DNA of 64,000 nt from Ooceraea biroi. Taxonomy: Eukaryota > Arthropoda > Insecta > Hymenoptera > Formicidae. The stretch is taken from contig NC_039517.1 of assembly GCF_003672135.1 (NCBI RefSeq), positions 1,798,001 through 1,862,000 of the forward strand. The letters run 5' to 3'. Each line of letters opens with the position of its first letter. Position 1 is the first letter of the stretch. Shown here piece by piece: positions 23,732-34,183 of this stretch. Under the pieces are notes generated by a model, which saw nothing but the letters and a program-made list of their open reading frames with translations, was not told the origin of the DNA and did no database searches. The translations under genes were made by a program, and so were the position numbers.

Positions 23732-24492
23732 CAGGGTGTCCCGGGTTTTAACCGACAAACTGCGGGAGCATATTCTACTAGCGGAAATAAGAAAAAATTC
23801 TTATATCGAGTTTGCTTAGAAATGCTTTATTACAAAGTTATAAACCAATATTGAAAAGAAATATGAGATAAGTAACAACGGATTTTTTCACAAAAATAAA
23901 AATTATGTACGCAATGATTTAGTGACGCATTTCAAAATGTTGTCCTTGCACATCGATACAAGCTAGACATCGACGTAGTACAGAATTTGTTACAGTACGA
24001 CATTCCTGAAAATTTTGTTGCATCTCAGTGACTGAATTAGTAATTCGTTGCTTTAAATCTATCTGGTACTCTCCTGTTAGGAAATCTACGTTGATACTCT
24101 CGTACGGCAGCTCGTGCATTTCCGTCACAGAATCCGTACACGAAATGAATATCAGTGTATTCCTCATTTGAAAACACTTTTGGCATTCTGATAGTAATTG
24201 CTAGTTCACACGACGATTGAAATCTAACAGCTACTGTTGTGAAAGTAACAATCATACTGAATCGTTTCAACATAGTGAACATGAATACATGTGAATACAC
24301 ATAACATAAACATCTTCGACCTTCCAAATTCTACACTATGTTCCGTTGTTACTTATCTCATATTTCTTTTCAATATTGGCTTATAACTTTGTAATAAAGC
24401 ATTTCTAAGCAAACTCGATATAAGAATTTTTTCTTATTTCCACTAGTAGAATATGCTCCCGCAGTTTGTCGGTTAAAACCCGGGACACCCTG
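23732..24492 (-). mobile_element. Deletion derivative of a Tc1/mariner-like element, CAGGGTG family
   Basis: A 761-bp element flanked by TA (23730-23731, 24493-24494). Its terminal inverted repeats are long: 151 bp (23732-23882 and 24342-24492) with only two mismatches visible, starting CAGGGTGTCCCGGGTTTTAA. Between them lie the beginning and the end of a transposase on the minus strand, the middle (catalytic core) being gone. The near-perfect inverted repeats suggest recent mobility in trans or gene conversion. Confidence 0.88.
23919..24186 (-). pseudogene. Transposase remnant, N-terminus joined to C-terminus
   Basis: On the minus strand an ATG at 24186 opens a frame beginning MPKVFSNEEYTDIHFVYGF and continuing to a FPNRRVPD stretch near 24060. 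This matches the form of the N-terminal DNA-binding region of the Tc1/mariner-like transposases common in insect genomes (short helical region, then a paired-like helix-turn-helix). The downstream part, in a shifted frame, contains LKQRITNSVTEMQ and RCLACIDVQGQHFE before the stop at 23919, the usual C-terminal tail of the same proteins (a conserved His-Phe-Glu near the end). The DDE/D core is absent, so an internal deletion has fused head and tail. It cannot encode an active enzyme. A truncated DNA-binding peptide is conceivable but unsupported. Confidence 0.75.
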
Positions 24493-24494
24493 TA

Positions 24495-25169
24495 TATTTT
24501 CCGGTCGCAGGTGAAAAGTTTGTCGTTCTCACATTCTCATTGAATGAACGCGGCATGATTGCGCCCTCAATCGAGGAGACGCAATCCGATTTTTGCATCA
24601 GCACTCTCTCGCGCCCAGCATCTTTCTTTAGCAGTTAAAGATACGTTTAAGTAGTATAGTTGCTTCCAGATTGAAATCTCGACAGATTTTGTCTTAATGA
24701 TAAAAGATTGCATTTAATTTGTACTCGTATTGGTGTATGCATCTTGGTATTGGCTCTTGTAGAATCTCAAAAATGATAAGATATTTTCTCGTTGCTCGCT
24801 CGCTCGCTCGCCGTTGATGCGAGACGACGATGACCCGCGTGGCGCGAGGTCGTGAAATTTAATCGATCGAAAACTTCTTAACGGCGTTCCAAGTCGAGAG
24901 AAAGAGAGAGAAAAAGAGGGACTCGATCAGAAACGCCGCTAAAGTGGATGCAGTAGCAAGCCGCCGCGCCGACAGCTCGGTCGCGTTCTCGCTCTTTTAA
25001 CACGTACCTCGACGACACTCTCGACTCGCAGCAAAGTTCGTCACGCATCGTATCGCAGTTCATGAATCCTCGTGTGTCATGAATTCTTGCACGATATCGT
25101 ACATTGCATTGTATGAATCTGTGTCACGCATAATCGACCCTGTCCCGCTGGTCGCATACAGATTTATTC
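24495..25169. other. Non-genic stretch between two transposons
   Basis: No gene seen. Contains a (GCTC)n run at 24794-24811 and a short GA-rich patch at about 24898-24917. Confidence 0.55.
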
Positions 25170-25177
25170 GACTTAAT

Positions 25178-26078
25178 TAGGGTTGCACGAGATACCAAAT
25201 TATAGACTAGTCTTGGTATTGTCTTGGTCTTGTCACACATTCCGAGACAAGATCAAGACGAGACTTTGTAATTAATTATCAAGACAATACCACGACGAAG
25301 GTGTCGAGATTATTGATCTTGTCAAGATTCTTGGTTTTAAAAAAAGGCAAAATTAAATTAAAAGTTAGCAATATCTTTCCCAGTATGCTTTCCATTTGAT
25401 GGTGTAATGTAATGAAAATGTAATGTTAATGACTGAAACTTCCAATTGTTATCTATAAAATGTATAGTAACTCCGTAATATGATTCAAAATTTGGCGCAG
25501 TCCAGCCATCAATTGTAAAAGAAAATTTACTTTCTCTTTCATAGCATTTCTTTTAGGCATATTTATATTAGAATTTATTCTTCGAAAAAACTGTTGCGTC
25601 AATTCGTCATTGAAAAATGTAAACGGAAGTCTTTTGTAACTTCACACGTATAATATTACAAGCGAAAATCGCGTACATGTGAGCTCGGCTCTTGGGCTAG
25701 CTTGGAATAGCAGAAGAGGATAGATATATTATTTTTCTGTCTCCTACCAAGCGGGTAACGTTACATATAAATACATATATATGTATTGTTTTGAGAAGAG
25801 TAGACAAATGACATAAATATATATAATTATTTTCAATTATATTATAAAGATTATATTAAATATTAATGTAAATAATTGTTGAGTATACAATTGTTAACAT
25901 TTATTAACAATTGTTAGATAAAAATTGTTAATTTCGATTAATTGTTAAAATCGAGAAAAGACAAGACAAGACAAGAGTGGTCCAAAAATTCACTCAAGAT
26001 CAAGACAAGATTAAAATTTTCAAGATCAATACAATATTTTCACGAATATTGTCTTGTCTTGGGTCTCGTGCAACCCTA
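25178..26078 (-). mobile_element. hAT-superfamily element, internally decayed
   Basis: The ends are TAGGGTTGCACGAGA and its exact inverse. The flanks carry a perfect 8-bp duplication GACTTAAT (25170-25177 and 26079-26086), which is the hallmark of hAT insertion. The termini are followed by AAGAC/GTCTTG-rich subterminal sequence on both sides (for example 25212-25236 and 26050-26062). A transposase fragment with typical hAT motifs lies on the minus strand at 25358-25632. At 901 bp it is far shorter than an autonomous hAT (usually over 2.5 kb), so it is non-autonomous. Confidence 0.92.
25358..25632 (-). pseudogene. hAT transposase fragment
   Basis: Minus-strand translation from about 25632 gives LPFTFFNDELTQQFFRRIN, resembling the segment before the catalytic domain of hAT transposases (a Pro-Phe...Phe...Leu-Asn-Pro type stretch). 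After a frame change near 25550 it continues with FSFTIDGWTAPNFESYYGV and then IHFIDNNWKFQSL and GKHTGKDIA, ending at a stop at 25358. The T-x-D-x-W-T motif followed by YxGVTxHFID and by HTGxxIA is the first catalytic Asp region of hAT enzymes. The BED zinc finger, the second and third acidic residues and the C-terminal dimerisation region are missing. Dead fragment, about 90 residues. Confidence 0.88.
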
Positions 26079-26086
26079 GACTTAAT

Positions 26087-29000
26087 TAAGAATACTCTCA
26101 GAAGAAATACGAGATTCGGAGAAACGCGAAAGAGAGAGAGAGAGAATATTCGCGTAATTAAAAAGAATGGATTTTTATTTTTTGTTTATTTTTTCTATCA
26201 CTGAACGCACGGTGGCAATTTGTGCGATTTTAGATAGTCGCCTACCGGGTTCCTCTCATCCGTGTGTTTACATATTAAGCGACACGCTGGATGCCAACTT
26301 GCACATTGCAGCTCAATAAAACACGTGTAAAGCGGGTGTCTCCCCTCCCCCTGTCGTTCCCCCTGTCGTTTGTGAGTGTCGCGCGGGGAATCCATGTCGC
26401 CGCGCTGTAACTAAAGTTGGCGGGCGCATCTGCCGGCGCTATTTTATAAATATTTATGCCCACGCCGGTCTGATATATTTAGTCGTGGACGTGGCCGGTG
26501 CCGCGGAATCGCGGAATCACGACGAGCGATAATTCCGCCGGTGGTGCGCCCTATTTTTGGCACGCGCGGGGGTATTTCGACTTTTTCTCCCCTTTCCTGG
26601 CTTTGCCGCCGCCATCATGTCGTGTCGCGTCGACACTCGCTCGTTTCTTTGACACGCGCCTCGCACCGGGGCGGCTAAATAATTATGATGATTATTTTGC
26701 CGCGCGTAGCTCTGATGGAAATTCCATCAGTGTGATTGCAATGTAAATTGCATAATTGAAGCTGCATGTGCGAACTGCACATGTCGATATGCGAGGTGAT
26801 GAGAGTGAGCCCGGTGGATTCGATGATCACTCGTCACCGAGACGATGACGGTAATACGCATAATCAAACGCGCGTGTCGTGCGTGTCGTTCGTCGCCGCG
26901 CGCTTCTGCGAGCGAGTAACAAGTCAGTCGCCGAGACAAACGGGATAGTTTTAACGGAGAGGAAACCGAATATCCCCGCGGCAAATGCGAAAAATAAAGT
27001 TCCGAAGATTTCCCTGGAGAAGAAAGAGGAAGAAGGAGGGAGAGAGATAGACAAAGAGAAAAGAAAGGGAAAGCGCGCGACAAAGACGTGCCTGTATCTT
27101 GAGAATCATCTTCGCGGCGTGCGGCTGTGAGCTCTCACAGTGCGCAACCGTAGAGCGGAGCGGACTTGACAAAGTATTGAAAAAGGTATTTAAAAAAATA
27201 TTAAAGTATTAAAAAAGGGCACGTTTTTACACATAGCAGAATAATGATTGAAAATATAGATTTATATTTAGATTGCATTCCACGATTTGCACTAAACAGT
27301 TTTTCATTTCGTCACAAAGCGAAGTAACACGTGGCTCTCTCAGTGCGACTTCCGCTCAAAATTTGGACCACAACACTCTTTCGTGTCCTTAAAATCGTGT
27401 CGCTCGGGATGCATTGCGCGCCGGAAATCCTCCTTGCCCTAATTATAGAAACTTCCTCGCGGCAGAACCGCGCGTTCCCCTGAATTACTTTACGTACGCA
27501 TGACCGCGCGGCAGCGTCAGGAATACGGTATCGTATACCGTATACCGTAATATTCGTCGCTCGCGATCGCCTCTGGCCACGCGCCCCGCATTTATCGCAG
27601 GCGTGTGTGTTCACTAATAATTGATGCGCCGGTGATCGTTAGCGTGTACCGGAAACCTCTAACCCCCCGGCTTCGTGGACCGCATCCTCGTGAGCGAGTC
27701 GGACCCGGCGTTGGCGAACGCGCGAACTTTAGATGAGCATTTAAGCCGAGCTCGTAACTCTCTCCGCTCGAGCGGAGAAGAAGGAGGAGGAGGAAAAGAA
27801 GTGCCTTTGATCTTCGCGCTTTTCCTTTGCTTTCTCTTGTTTTTTTCTTTTGTCCCGGATCCCGCGGAATTTGCATATCGCTCGTGGACCGGCGTTTGTG
27901 TCGAATTAAGACGACGTCGTTGACAGCGCGAGCGCGCGGCGAAAATGAGATTTGCTTATCCTCTGGGTTTTCCCCAGTGAAAATTCACGAGAATCCAAGG
28001 CGAAGCAGGATCTTAATTTTAATAACAGTTTGTCAATTCGATCAGTTGGAAGCCGATCTTGATTTGCTTCTCGTCGAGATACACCGAGGAAGAGTAACAA
28101 CTCTTGGCAGTCACTTTACGCGAGACAGTTCTCGGAAAATCTCGGAAAAATTAATATTCACTCGCGGTGACATTTTGTTCACGTTCTCCATTCGTCGGAA
28201 GAAAAACGGCGGGGTGAGTATAGAGGCCCGCGAGTTTCCCGGTCGCTGATGGGTATAATATTATATATCGGGTTCATGAATCGATATCGTTTCTCGATCG
28301 ACGTCTCCTCGGTGGAGAATATCACCTGCAGCTGACATTTTCCTCGCGAAAGTTTGCAGTGTAAGAAGTCTGGGATGAGCGTGGGAGACTTCTCCTTCGC
28401 GGAAAAAGAGTCCGACCGTGCCGAGCTCTGTCTTAAGACTCGAGAAAATCGCGGGGAAGCTCATCGGACGTCTGAAATTTTAATACCTCTCGGAAATTTC
28501 GCTGAGCACCTAAGGAAAACCGCTCCAATACGTCGAGCGTCAAATCAATGCTCGCGACTCGTTCGAGTATTCGCGCGCTCATCATCCGCATCCCTTGCAC
28601 CCCGCAACCTTTCACGTTGCATAATTAAAGTCTTCATCTCAAACAATGTCGTGAAAGGAAACTTTTTCGCGAGGAATTTGCTTTCGATTTTTGTATTGAT
28701 ATTTTTTGGAGAACGCCAGTGATCGCTTGAAATATTATATTAATGCACAATTGAACAAAATTGGACAAAATTGAACATTTATCAGAGGTGCATCGGTACT
28801 CCCGGCGGTACTCCGAAGCTGTGTGTAAGAAAATAATTGAGACGTGAAACTCTGGAAAATTCCTCACTCGTACTGCGCGGGGATCGTGATTTTCCGGAGG
28901 TGCAAACGCCCGATCGGTTGAAAGCGCGCCCGCCGGATCGTTTCCCGCGAAGTTTTTCGCACGCTCGGAGTAAAGTTAGCGCGGCGAGCGAAGCCGGCGG

Positions 29001-31506
29001 GGAATCCTCTTTGTTCGAATTTAATCCCGGCTTTGCAGCGCTGGCTGCGAGAGGAGCGGCACGGGGGAGACCTTTGGAGACTTTAAATTTCGCCAGGCCC
29101 GGTCGAGGGTCCGAGGAACTTTTCGCCGGCTCCTCTCTCCCTCCCCGTCCGTAGGGTTTAATCTCGCGACTCGCGAGGAAATAATTGCAAGCGTCGTCGT
29201 CGCGACCGCGTCTCGCGGAACTCGCGAGTACTCGCGTGCGTGTTTCGAAAGCGGCACGAAGCGAAAAATTTATCCCCTCGACGAAGAAAAACTGTCGCGA
29301 GAGAGAAAGAGAGGGGATCGTGCTCCAAATATCCGCTCGTTCGCGAGTTCGGACCGAGCAAACGTTTTCGTACGCGACAGAAAAAGAGGATAAAGAGCGG
29401 GGTAAAGGGGGCGAGCAGAACAGCGAGGCCGGAATGTCCATTCCCGGCGATTCGGTTTGTGTCGCGCGAATTCACCCGCACCACCTGCCTGCACCCCGCG
29501 CGTCGCGTTTCCGCGCGAACGCATCCGCGCCCGGTCCGAAAACGTTTCCACGACGAGCGAACGATCGTCTCTGCCCATCCTGCTCCCCTTCCCCCTGGGC
29601 CTCGCCGGCCGCTCGGTCGCCTGCAAAATCGGATGGCGAAGTAATTAATATAAAAACGCGACTGATGGGAAACCGTTGGTCGCGCCGTGGTGCAGCTGCG
29701 CCGTGCTCCTCCTCCGCTGCAAGAACTGATTTACAGAGTCGCGCGCATCTGCGAACGGACGCTCGCTCTTTCATCCATTTTACCCCCCTGCAACCTCCCC
29801 TCCTCGCCCCGTTCCCCGTGCTATCGGTCCCGCGTGCATCCGTCCCTGATAAATATTATCTCCGAGCGCGATTTCGGTTTTTCGCGCGCGAGCCGTCTGT
29901 ACAGTTTTTCTCTTTTTCCGTTTTTCTTCCTGGAGGACGATTCGACGGCACGGATCGATCGCGGATCGATCGACATGCCGGGAATTAAAAGTGAACGTTG
30001 AATTTTCAAGCCGGGACGAACGCGAGCGAACGCACGCGAAATTCTCCTCTCTCGGCGATTGAATTCGCGCTGTGAATCGCGACCGATTCGATTGTAGCCG
30101 GGCTCTTGCGCGAATTAATCGCAAAAGTGCGCGCGAGTTGTTATCGACGTGACGGTGAATGAAGCCGCGCGATCGACGCGCGATCACGAAAAGCGACATT
30201 GATCGTCGCGCGGATTCAAACCGCGATTGTATCCGGCCGTGATCATCACGGGGCGCGATCACTCTCGCGCCGGGAGTTCTCTTCATAAAAGCAATTCCGC
30301 GCTTACACCCCCGCGCGTCCAATCGCGACGGCCGGGGCGGCCGATTACGCTCGATGATTACAAGCGTTGATCGCATTTCGTTTGGCGCGCGCGCGCGCCG
30401 TAATTGATTACCGTCCGCTCGAAAATGTCCGCCGCGTCGCGTTTTAATTGTCCTCGATCGCTCCGCCGGGCCGCGAAAAGCGATTTTCATCTTGCGCGCC
30501 GCGAAGCAAACGTGCGCGCGCGTTGTTCTGGATGCATTATCGTGTCCCTGCCATGGGAAGGGGAGGAGAAAAGAGAGAAGAGGCTGATGATCCTCGCGGA
30601 TCCTCCGATACATTACGATCGATCCGAGTATTTCATGTTTACGGATCTGGACGAGCCGATTTAATTCATCGATTCAAGTCCTCTAGCGCTTTATTAATCC
30701 CAAGCACGTAGTATGAATACGGAAACGTCCGGCCGCGTTTTCCTCATTTGCCAACGAATCGGTTGATACATCTCTCGCGAGCCATTAAATACGTCCTGAT
30801 AATCGCGACCAAAATTCCAGACGGCGGATTTATTCGTTACACGATCGCCAAACTCTGCGCGCATCGTTTCTACACGCTTAAGCCTTCCCGTCGAGCGGAA
30901 GTGCATATTTTGTTCTCTCCCTTTTTTTTTAACGTGTTGCATCGGAATTAATCCGGATATATATATTTTTTTTTCGTTGCGCGGACTGGCAAATCGACCG
31001 AGTTTCGAGCGCGAGGCCTCGGGCGGACGCGATCGATGCCCGGACTTGCGGTTTGATTTTTGTCAAGTGCAACGACTGCAAAAAGGGATACCCTCCGGCG
31101 TGCCGAGTTCTGCCGGCCCTCCTTCCGGCTCTATTAATCACGCTTTTATTACGGAGCGGAAAAATTTCAGCAAGCTGATGCATTTTTATGCGTGCCCGCG
31201 CGCGCGCGACTGTGCCGATCCAATCGAGCAAATAAAAAGCCCTCCACAATGAAAAGCACAATCAACGTAGCGCGTCGAGTGGCGGTGGGATAACTGAAAC
31301 CTTTGAGCGGTCGGGACAGTGTACTCTGCAGTGATAAAGTTACTAGTTGCCAGTTTTTTCTCATTTAACGACGAGCACTGCAAACGTCCGGCCGTCCGAG
31401 AACGTAACAATTATTAATTCCGCTATCGGAGCCGGCGCGCGCCCGTTAAATTCCTGCAGCTGCGGTTGACCGACGATCTCGATTGCGCCGCTCGGTTTGA
31501 CCCATA
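26087..31506. other. CpG-rich non-genic stretch with long chance ORFs
   Basis: No gene could be supported. Frames of 200-277 codons occur at 28782-29441 (-), 29185-29988 (+) and 29780-30613 (-), but they overlap one another, are rich in Arg, Ser and Pro, and hold no recognisable domain or splice pattern. A tandem of GTATACCG words lies at about 27533-27548, an AT-rich patch at 27180-27260, and GA-rich patches at 26129-26146 and 27020-27070. Confidence 0.5.
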
Positions 31507-31508
31507 TA

Positions 31509-32084
31509 CAGGGTGGCCCATTTTAATTTATACAGTCGATTTTTTAAAAAACTAAAAGAGATACGAAAAAATGTTTCAGACAGACATGTCACGATTTCGA
31601 GGGGGACATAAGATGATATCATTGGTTTGACCTTGAATAGTCGTTTGAAGGTCACGCGAAGATCACCTTCAATTTCTTAAATTGAAACCCCAACTTTTTA
31701 TTGCAGATTCTTATTCTCCATCGAAAAGTAAGTAACTTTTGTCTGAAACATTTTTCCGAAAAATGTCATCTTATGTCCTTAAAATGTCCTCAAAACTCAT
31801 CTTGAAGATCATTTTAAGGACATAAGATGACATTTTTCGGAAAAAATGTTTCAGACAAAAGTTACTTTTCGATGGAGAATAAGAATCTGCAATAAAAAGT
31901 TGGGGTTTCAATTTAAGAAATTGAAGGTGATCTTCGCGTGACCTTCAAACGACTATTCAAGGTCAAACCAATGGTATCATCTTATGTCCCCCTCGAAATC
32001 GTGACATGTCTGTCTGAAACATTTTTTCGTATCTCTTTTAGTGTTTTAAAAAATCGACTGTATAAATTAAAATGGGCCACCCTG
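31509..32084. mobile_element. Palindromic MITE, CAGGGTGG subfamily, copy 2
   Basis: A 576-bp element flanked by TA (31507-31508, 32085-32086), the same family as 13619-14193. The arms are about 270 bp and nearly perfectly complementary. Compared with copy 1 it keeps CAGACAGACATG where copy 1 has CAGACATG, and lacks one ACTT in the right arm near 31865 that copy 1 has (TTACTTACTTTT versus TTACTTTT). The two copies thus carry independent 4-bp deletions at short direct repeats. Confidence 0.9.
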
Positions 32085-32086
32085 TA

Positions 32087-33291
32087 TATTGGTGTATATG
32101 AGTACGGGGGAGAGAGAGAGAGCACATTATTAATTTTTCATTACACCGTCAGGAGGTCTATCACGATGCAAATCAAAGGGAAATCGCGAATATGTGTGAA
32201 TAAAAGAAAAGTAAATTCTCTTTTTTAAAAATTGATGACGTATACTGAGTCATTGTCAGTCGAAAGGTTTGGCTCGATTCTCGCATCAAATTTCATTTTA
32301 CTGCGTCCAGCAGAAACGGATTATTCATCAATCAAGTAATCGCCACCGTTGTCTATGATTGTCAGACAATATCAACATTGTCGCTGTGCGTGGCGTATTG
32401 ATACTGAAAATCGAACCGAACTTTTCGACCGACACAATATATAACGTACAGATAAACATTTAGATAACGATGCACCGCAAATACACGTGAAATATTCGTC
32501 GAATAAATAATCAAGCGCGAGGGGAGAGTGACGCTCACGGACAACCGAGCGCGAACGAGCGGTCAAACTAACTCGACATAAAAACCGCACTCCGGTCCGG
32601 TGCTCGTCGATTTGGGGGTAGTTTGCAATCTTGATGCGACGTCAAATAGAGAAAGAGAGAGAGAGAGAGAGACAGACAGAAAGAGAGAAATAGACAGAAA
32701 TAGACAGAGCCATGGCTATTACGCGCGTACGAGCTGCTGCCGCAGCCGCGTATCATCGCCGGGCGAAGAGACAACGAGGAGAACGAGATAGCAGGTAGCG
32801 GGAGAGGGTGAGAGAGAGAGAGAGAGAGAGAGCTTGCGGAAACTCGATTGCAGCCTCTCGCGCTTGCGAGCCGCCGCAAGCGCGATGCCGAGGCGCATCG
32901 AACTGCAGTCGCACGTGAAAACCGTGTTGGCGTTCGCCAATGCACGTCGATTAGCCCGCCAGCGTTGCGGCTCCGCCATAGAAGCGGCTTCGACCGAGAA
33001 ATGCGTTTTGTGCGCACACAGAGACACCGGGCGCGCGCTCAGCGGAGTCGAAACGAGAACGAGCGTTGCTCGTTCCCTATCAGGTGGGCGGATGGACAGA
33101 CGGATGGATAGATGAATGGATGTTTGTTTTTTTACGTCTTTCTTTGTCTTTGTCTTTCTCTCTTTATGTCTCTCTCGCGTGAATTCTGATTCAAGTTTGA
33201 ATCAACTGCCACAAAATTACTATTACGATTGGAAGCCGCGTTTTTTCTGCATTGATAGCGGTATCATCCCCGTCGTTTCTGATTTCGATGT
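32087..33291. other. Non-genic stretch with GA microsatellites
   Basis: No gene seen. GA-rich tracts lie at 32648-32708, (GA)12 at 32809-32832, and a (GGAT)n-like patch at about 33090-33122. Confidence 0.55.
32809..32832. repeat. (GA)12 microsatellite
   Basis: Uninterrupted alternating GA, directly visible. Confidence 0.95.
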
Positions 33292-33665
33292 GGTAATTAT
33301 TTAGTTTAACGGAGCAACCTCGGATGACCTTGACCTTGACATATATTATAGAGGTCACCCTCCTGAGTGACCTTCAAAAGATTTTAGCCGTCGCTCATTG
33401 TTTATTAAAAAGTTATTAACAAAAGAAGTTTAATGATTTTGCACGAATTTTCACCTGTCCACGCGAAGCAAGGACTTAAGTTTGACATATATTACAAAAG
33501 TTACCTTCCCGAATAACCCGCACTAGGTTTCACCCGTCGCTCGTTGTTTGTTAAAAAGTTATTAACAAAAAAGTTTAATGAATAGAGCATAATTTTACGA
33601 TATCATATACGCTTACGAAAGAGTATATTTGATGGAATTTTAGCTTTAAATCAGAAATAGGTTTG

Positions 33666-33938
33666 GGTTAGGTTATATTTTCCGAAACTGGAGCCCCGGA
33701 CACATACGCTCGTTTTCAGCCCGCTTCGCGGGAGGATGGGGGGAGGGGCAAAGCCCCTCCCCCCGCCGGAGCCGGTGTTACAGATTTCACCGCACAGATT
33801 TTGATCACCTGGTACACGGCACGGATTCTGGCGGGGGGGAGGGGCGAAGCCCCTTCCCCCCGCCCTCCCGCGAAGCGGGCTGAAAAACGAGCGTATATGT
33901 GTCCGGGCTCCAGTTTCGGAAAATATAACCTAACCTAA
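33666..33938. repeat. GC-rich palindrome with arms of about 100 bp
   Basis: The left arm runs from GGTTAGGTTATATTTTCCG to CCCCTCCCCCCGCC (33666-33767); the right arm from GGCGGGGGGGAGGGG to CGGAAAATATAACCTAACC (33830-33938) is its inverse with few mismatches; the loop is about 62 bp. Each arm also contains its own small hairpins, CCCGCTTCGCGGG and GGGGAGGGGC...GCCCCTCCCC, so the region could form strongly branched structures. Confidence 0.85.
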
Positions 33939-33973
33939 CCTAACCAGGTTAGATTAGATTAGGTTAGGTTAAA
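33926..33973. repeat. TTAGG/CCTAA telomere-like tract
   Basis: Three to four units of CCTAA run directly into an inverted, degenerate TTAGG/TTAGA tract (33927-33973). A shorter GGGTTAGGTTA lies at 33665-33675 on the other side of the palindrome. TTAGG is the telomeric repeat of most insects; here it is interstitial and short. Confidence 0.75.
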
Positions 33974-34183
33974 TCACTTTCCTTCCTTCGTTCATATTCG
34001 TCGTTTATGTCTTTCAATATTCAAAATAACTACTATATTTTCGAAACTTCTTTTGTTAATAACTTTTTAATAAACAATGAGCGACGGCTAAAACCTTTTG
34101 AAGGTCACTCAGGAGGGTGACCGTGACAACATATGTCAAGGTCAAGGTCATTCGAGGTTGCTCCGTTAATCTAAATAATTACC

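Larger units (their letters stand above)
33292..34183. mobile_element. Nested inverted-repeat element with TTAGG tracts
   Basis: The outer arms (33292-about 33432 and about 34045-34183) are inverted copies of about 140 bp starting GGTAATTATTTAG, with good identity through ACGGAGCAACCTCG and CCTCCTGAGTGACCTTCAAA. The left arm is followed by a diverged direct copy of itself about 138 bp further on (about 33478-33590). In the centre is a second, GC-rich inverted repeat (33666-33938) bordered by TTAGG/CCTAA repeats. No coding sequence, no clear target duplication. The transposon class is unknown; a foldback type is the safest description. Confidence 0.65.

Noticed and set aside
28782..29441. Minus-strand frame of 219 codons
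   Set aside because: No recognisable domain; overlaps frames on the other strand over the whole length; low-complexity Ser/Arg composition.
29185..30613. Long open frames of 267 codons (+, 29185-29988) and 277 codons (-, 29780-30613)
   Set aside because: They overlap each other and further frames, are dominated by Arg, Ser, Pro and Ala as expected from CpG-rich DNA, have no domain or motif, and no coding-like asymmetry between strands.
14047..32228. The same peptide start (MTFKRLFKVKPM...) found in three places
   Set aside because: It is a chance reading of the repeated palindromic MITE arms, not a gene family.
32238..32260. ACGTATACTGA resembles the 5' part of insect microRNA iab-4-5p
   Set aside because: Only 11 bases agree, the following bases differ from the known mature sequence, and no hairpin partner is visible nearby.
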